Positions 5,362 through 5,399 of a DNA stretch of 5,399 bases are shown piece by piece. How positions within the stretch are numbered: position 1 is the stretch's first letter; each line of letters opens with the position of its first letter. The stretch is taken from NCBI GenBank assembly GCA_937923375.1, contig CALAJG010000258.1, positions 1 to 5,399 on the forward strand, in the 5' to 3' direction. Position numbers and translations under genes: made by a program. The notes beneath the pieces are model-generated. The model was not told the origin of the DNA. It did no database searches and saw nothing but the letters and a program-made list of their open reading frames with translations. The DNA comes from an uncultured Leucothrix sp. Its GTDB lineage: Bacteria; Pseudomonadota; Gammaproteobacteria; Thiotrichales; Thiotrichaceae.

Positions 5362-5399
5362 TTGAGCATGCAATCTGCACCCAGGCGTAACACTCTTCT
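5362..5399 (+). CDS. Possible 5' end of a divergent gene, cut by window edge
   Basis: From a TTG at 5362 the frame stays open to the edge and would read MSMQSAPRRNTL. TAAGGT (5349-5354) places AAGG 8 nt before this TTG, a good Shine-Dalgarno distance; the in-frame ATG at 5368 is 14 nt away, which is long. Only 12 codons are visible, so no family can be named. The support is the ribosome binding site and the divergent position relative to comM; a chance open frame cannot be excluded. Confidence 0.3.
   Translation, partial: MSMQSAPRRNTL

Overview
The window looks like chromosomal DNA of a gammaproteobacterium. The partial glyS at the left closely follows the bacterial two-subunit glycyl-tRNA synthetase beta chain, as known in E. 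coli and its relatives. The minus-strand gene at the right is a full-length comM/yifB. Base composition is moderate and the intergenic DNA is A+T-rich, which suits a free-living or marine gammaproteobacterium, but the species cannot be fixed from this window.

Layout, left to right: (1) 1-881, the C-terminal part of glyS on the + strand, cut by the window edge. (2) 882-1490, a 609-bp stretch with no convincing gene. It holds a + strand intrinsic terminator (1043-1070), a second hairpin whose T-tract faces the minus strand (1088-1123), an A+T-rich tract, paired TGTCA-type palindromes and a near-consensus sigma-70 promoter (1408-1435). (3) 1491-2132, a stand-alone precorrin-8X methylmutase (CobH/CbiC) family protein whose normally invariant catalytic His position reads Tyr. 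(4) 2339-3640, an ankyrin-repeat lipoprotein on the same strand, with its own good ribosome binding site and a near-palindrome overlapping a possible promoter. (5) 3649-3671, a GC-rich hairpin between convergent genes. (6) 3675-5177 minus, comM. (7) 5178-5399, a divergent intergenic region with a weak comM promoter, two short palindromes and perhaps the first codons of a + strand gene running off the window.

glyS and comM are ordinary housekeeping or competence genes. The unusual part is the pair between them. One gene is a CobH/CbiC-fold protein without other cobalamin genes in view and with its key acid/base residue replaced. The other, 206 bp downstream on the same strand, is a predicted exported ankyrin lipoprotein. 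The first has a strong, apparently regulated promoter. A reasonable but unproven reading is that the CobH-like protein has become a tetrapyrrole- or corrinoid-binding protein rather than a B12 biosynthetic enzyme. Whether the lipoprotein shares its function cannot be decided from this window.
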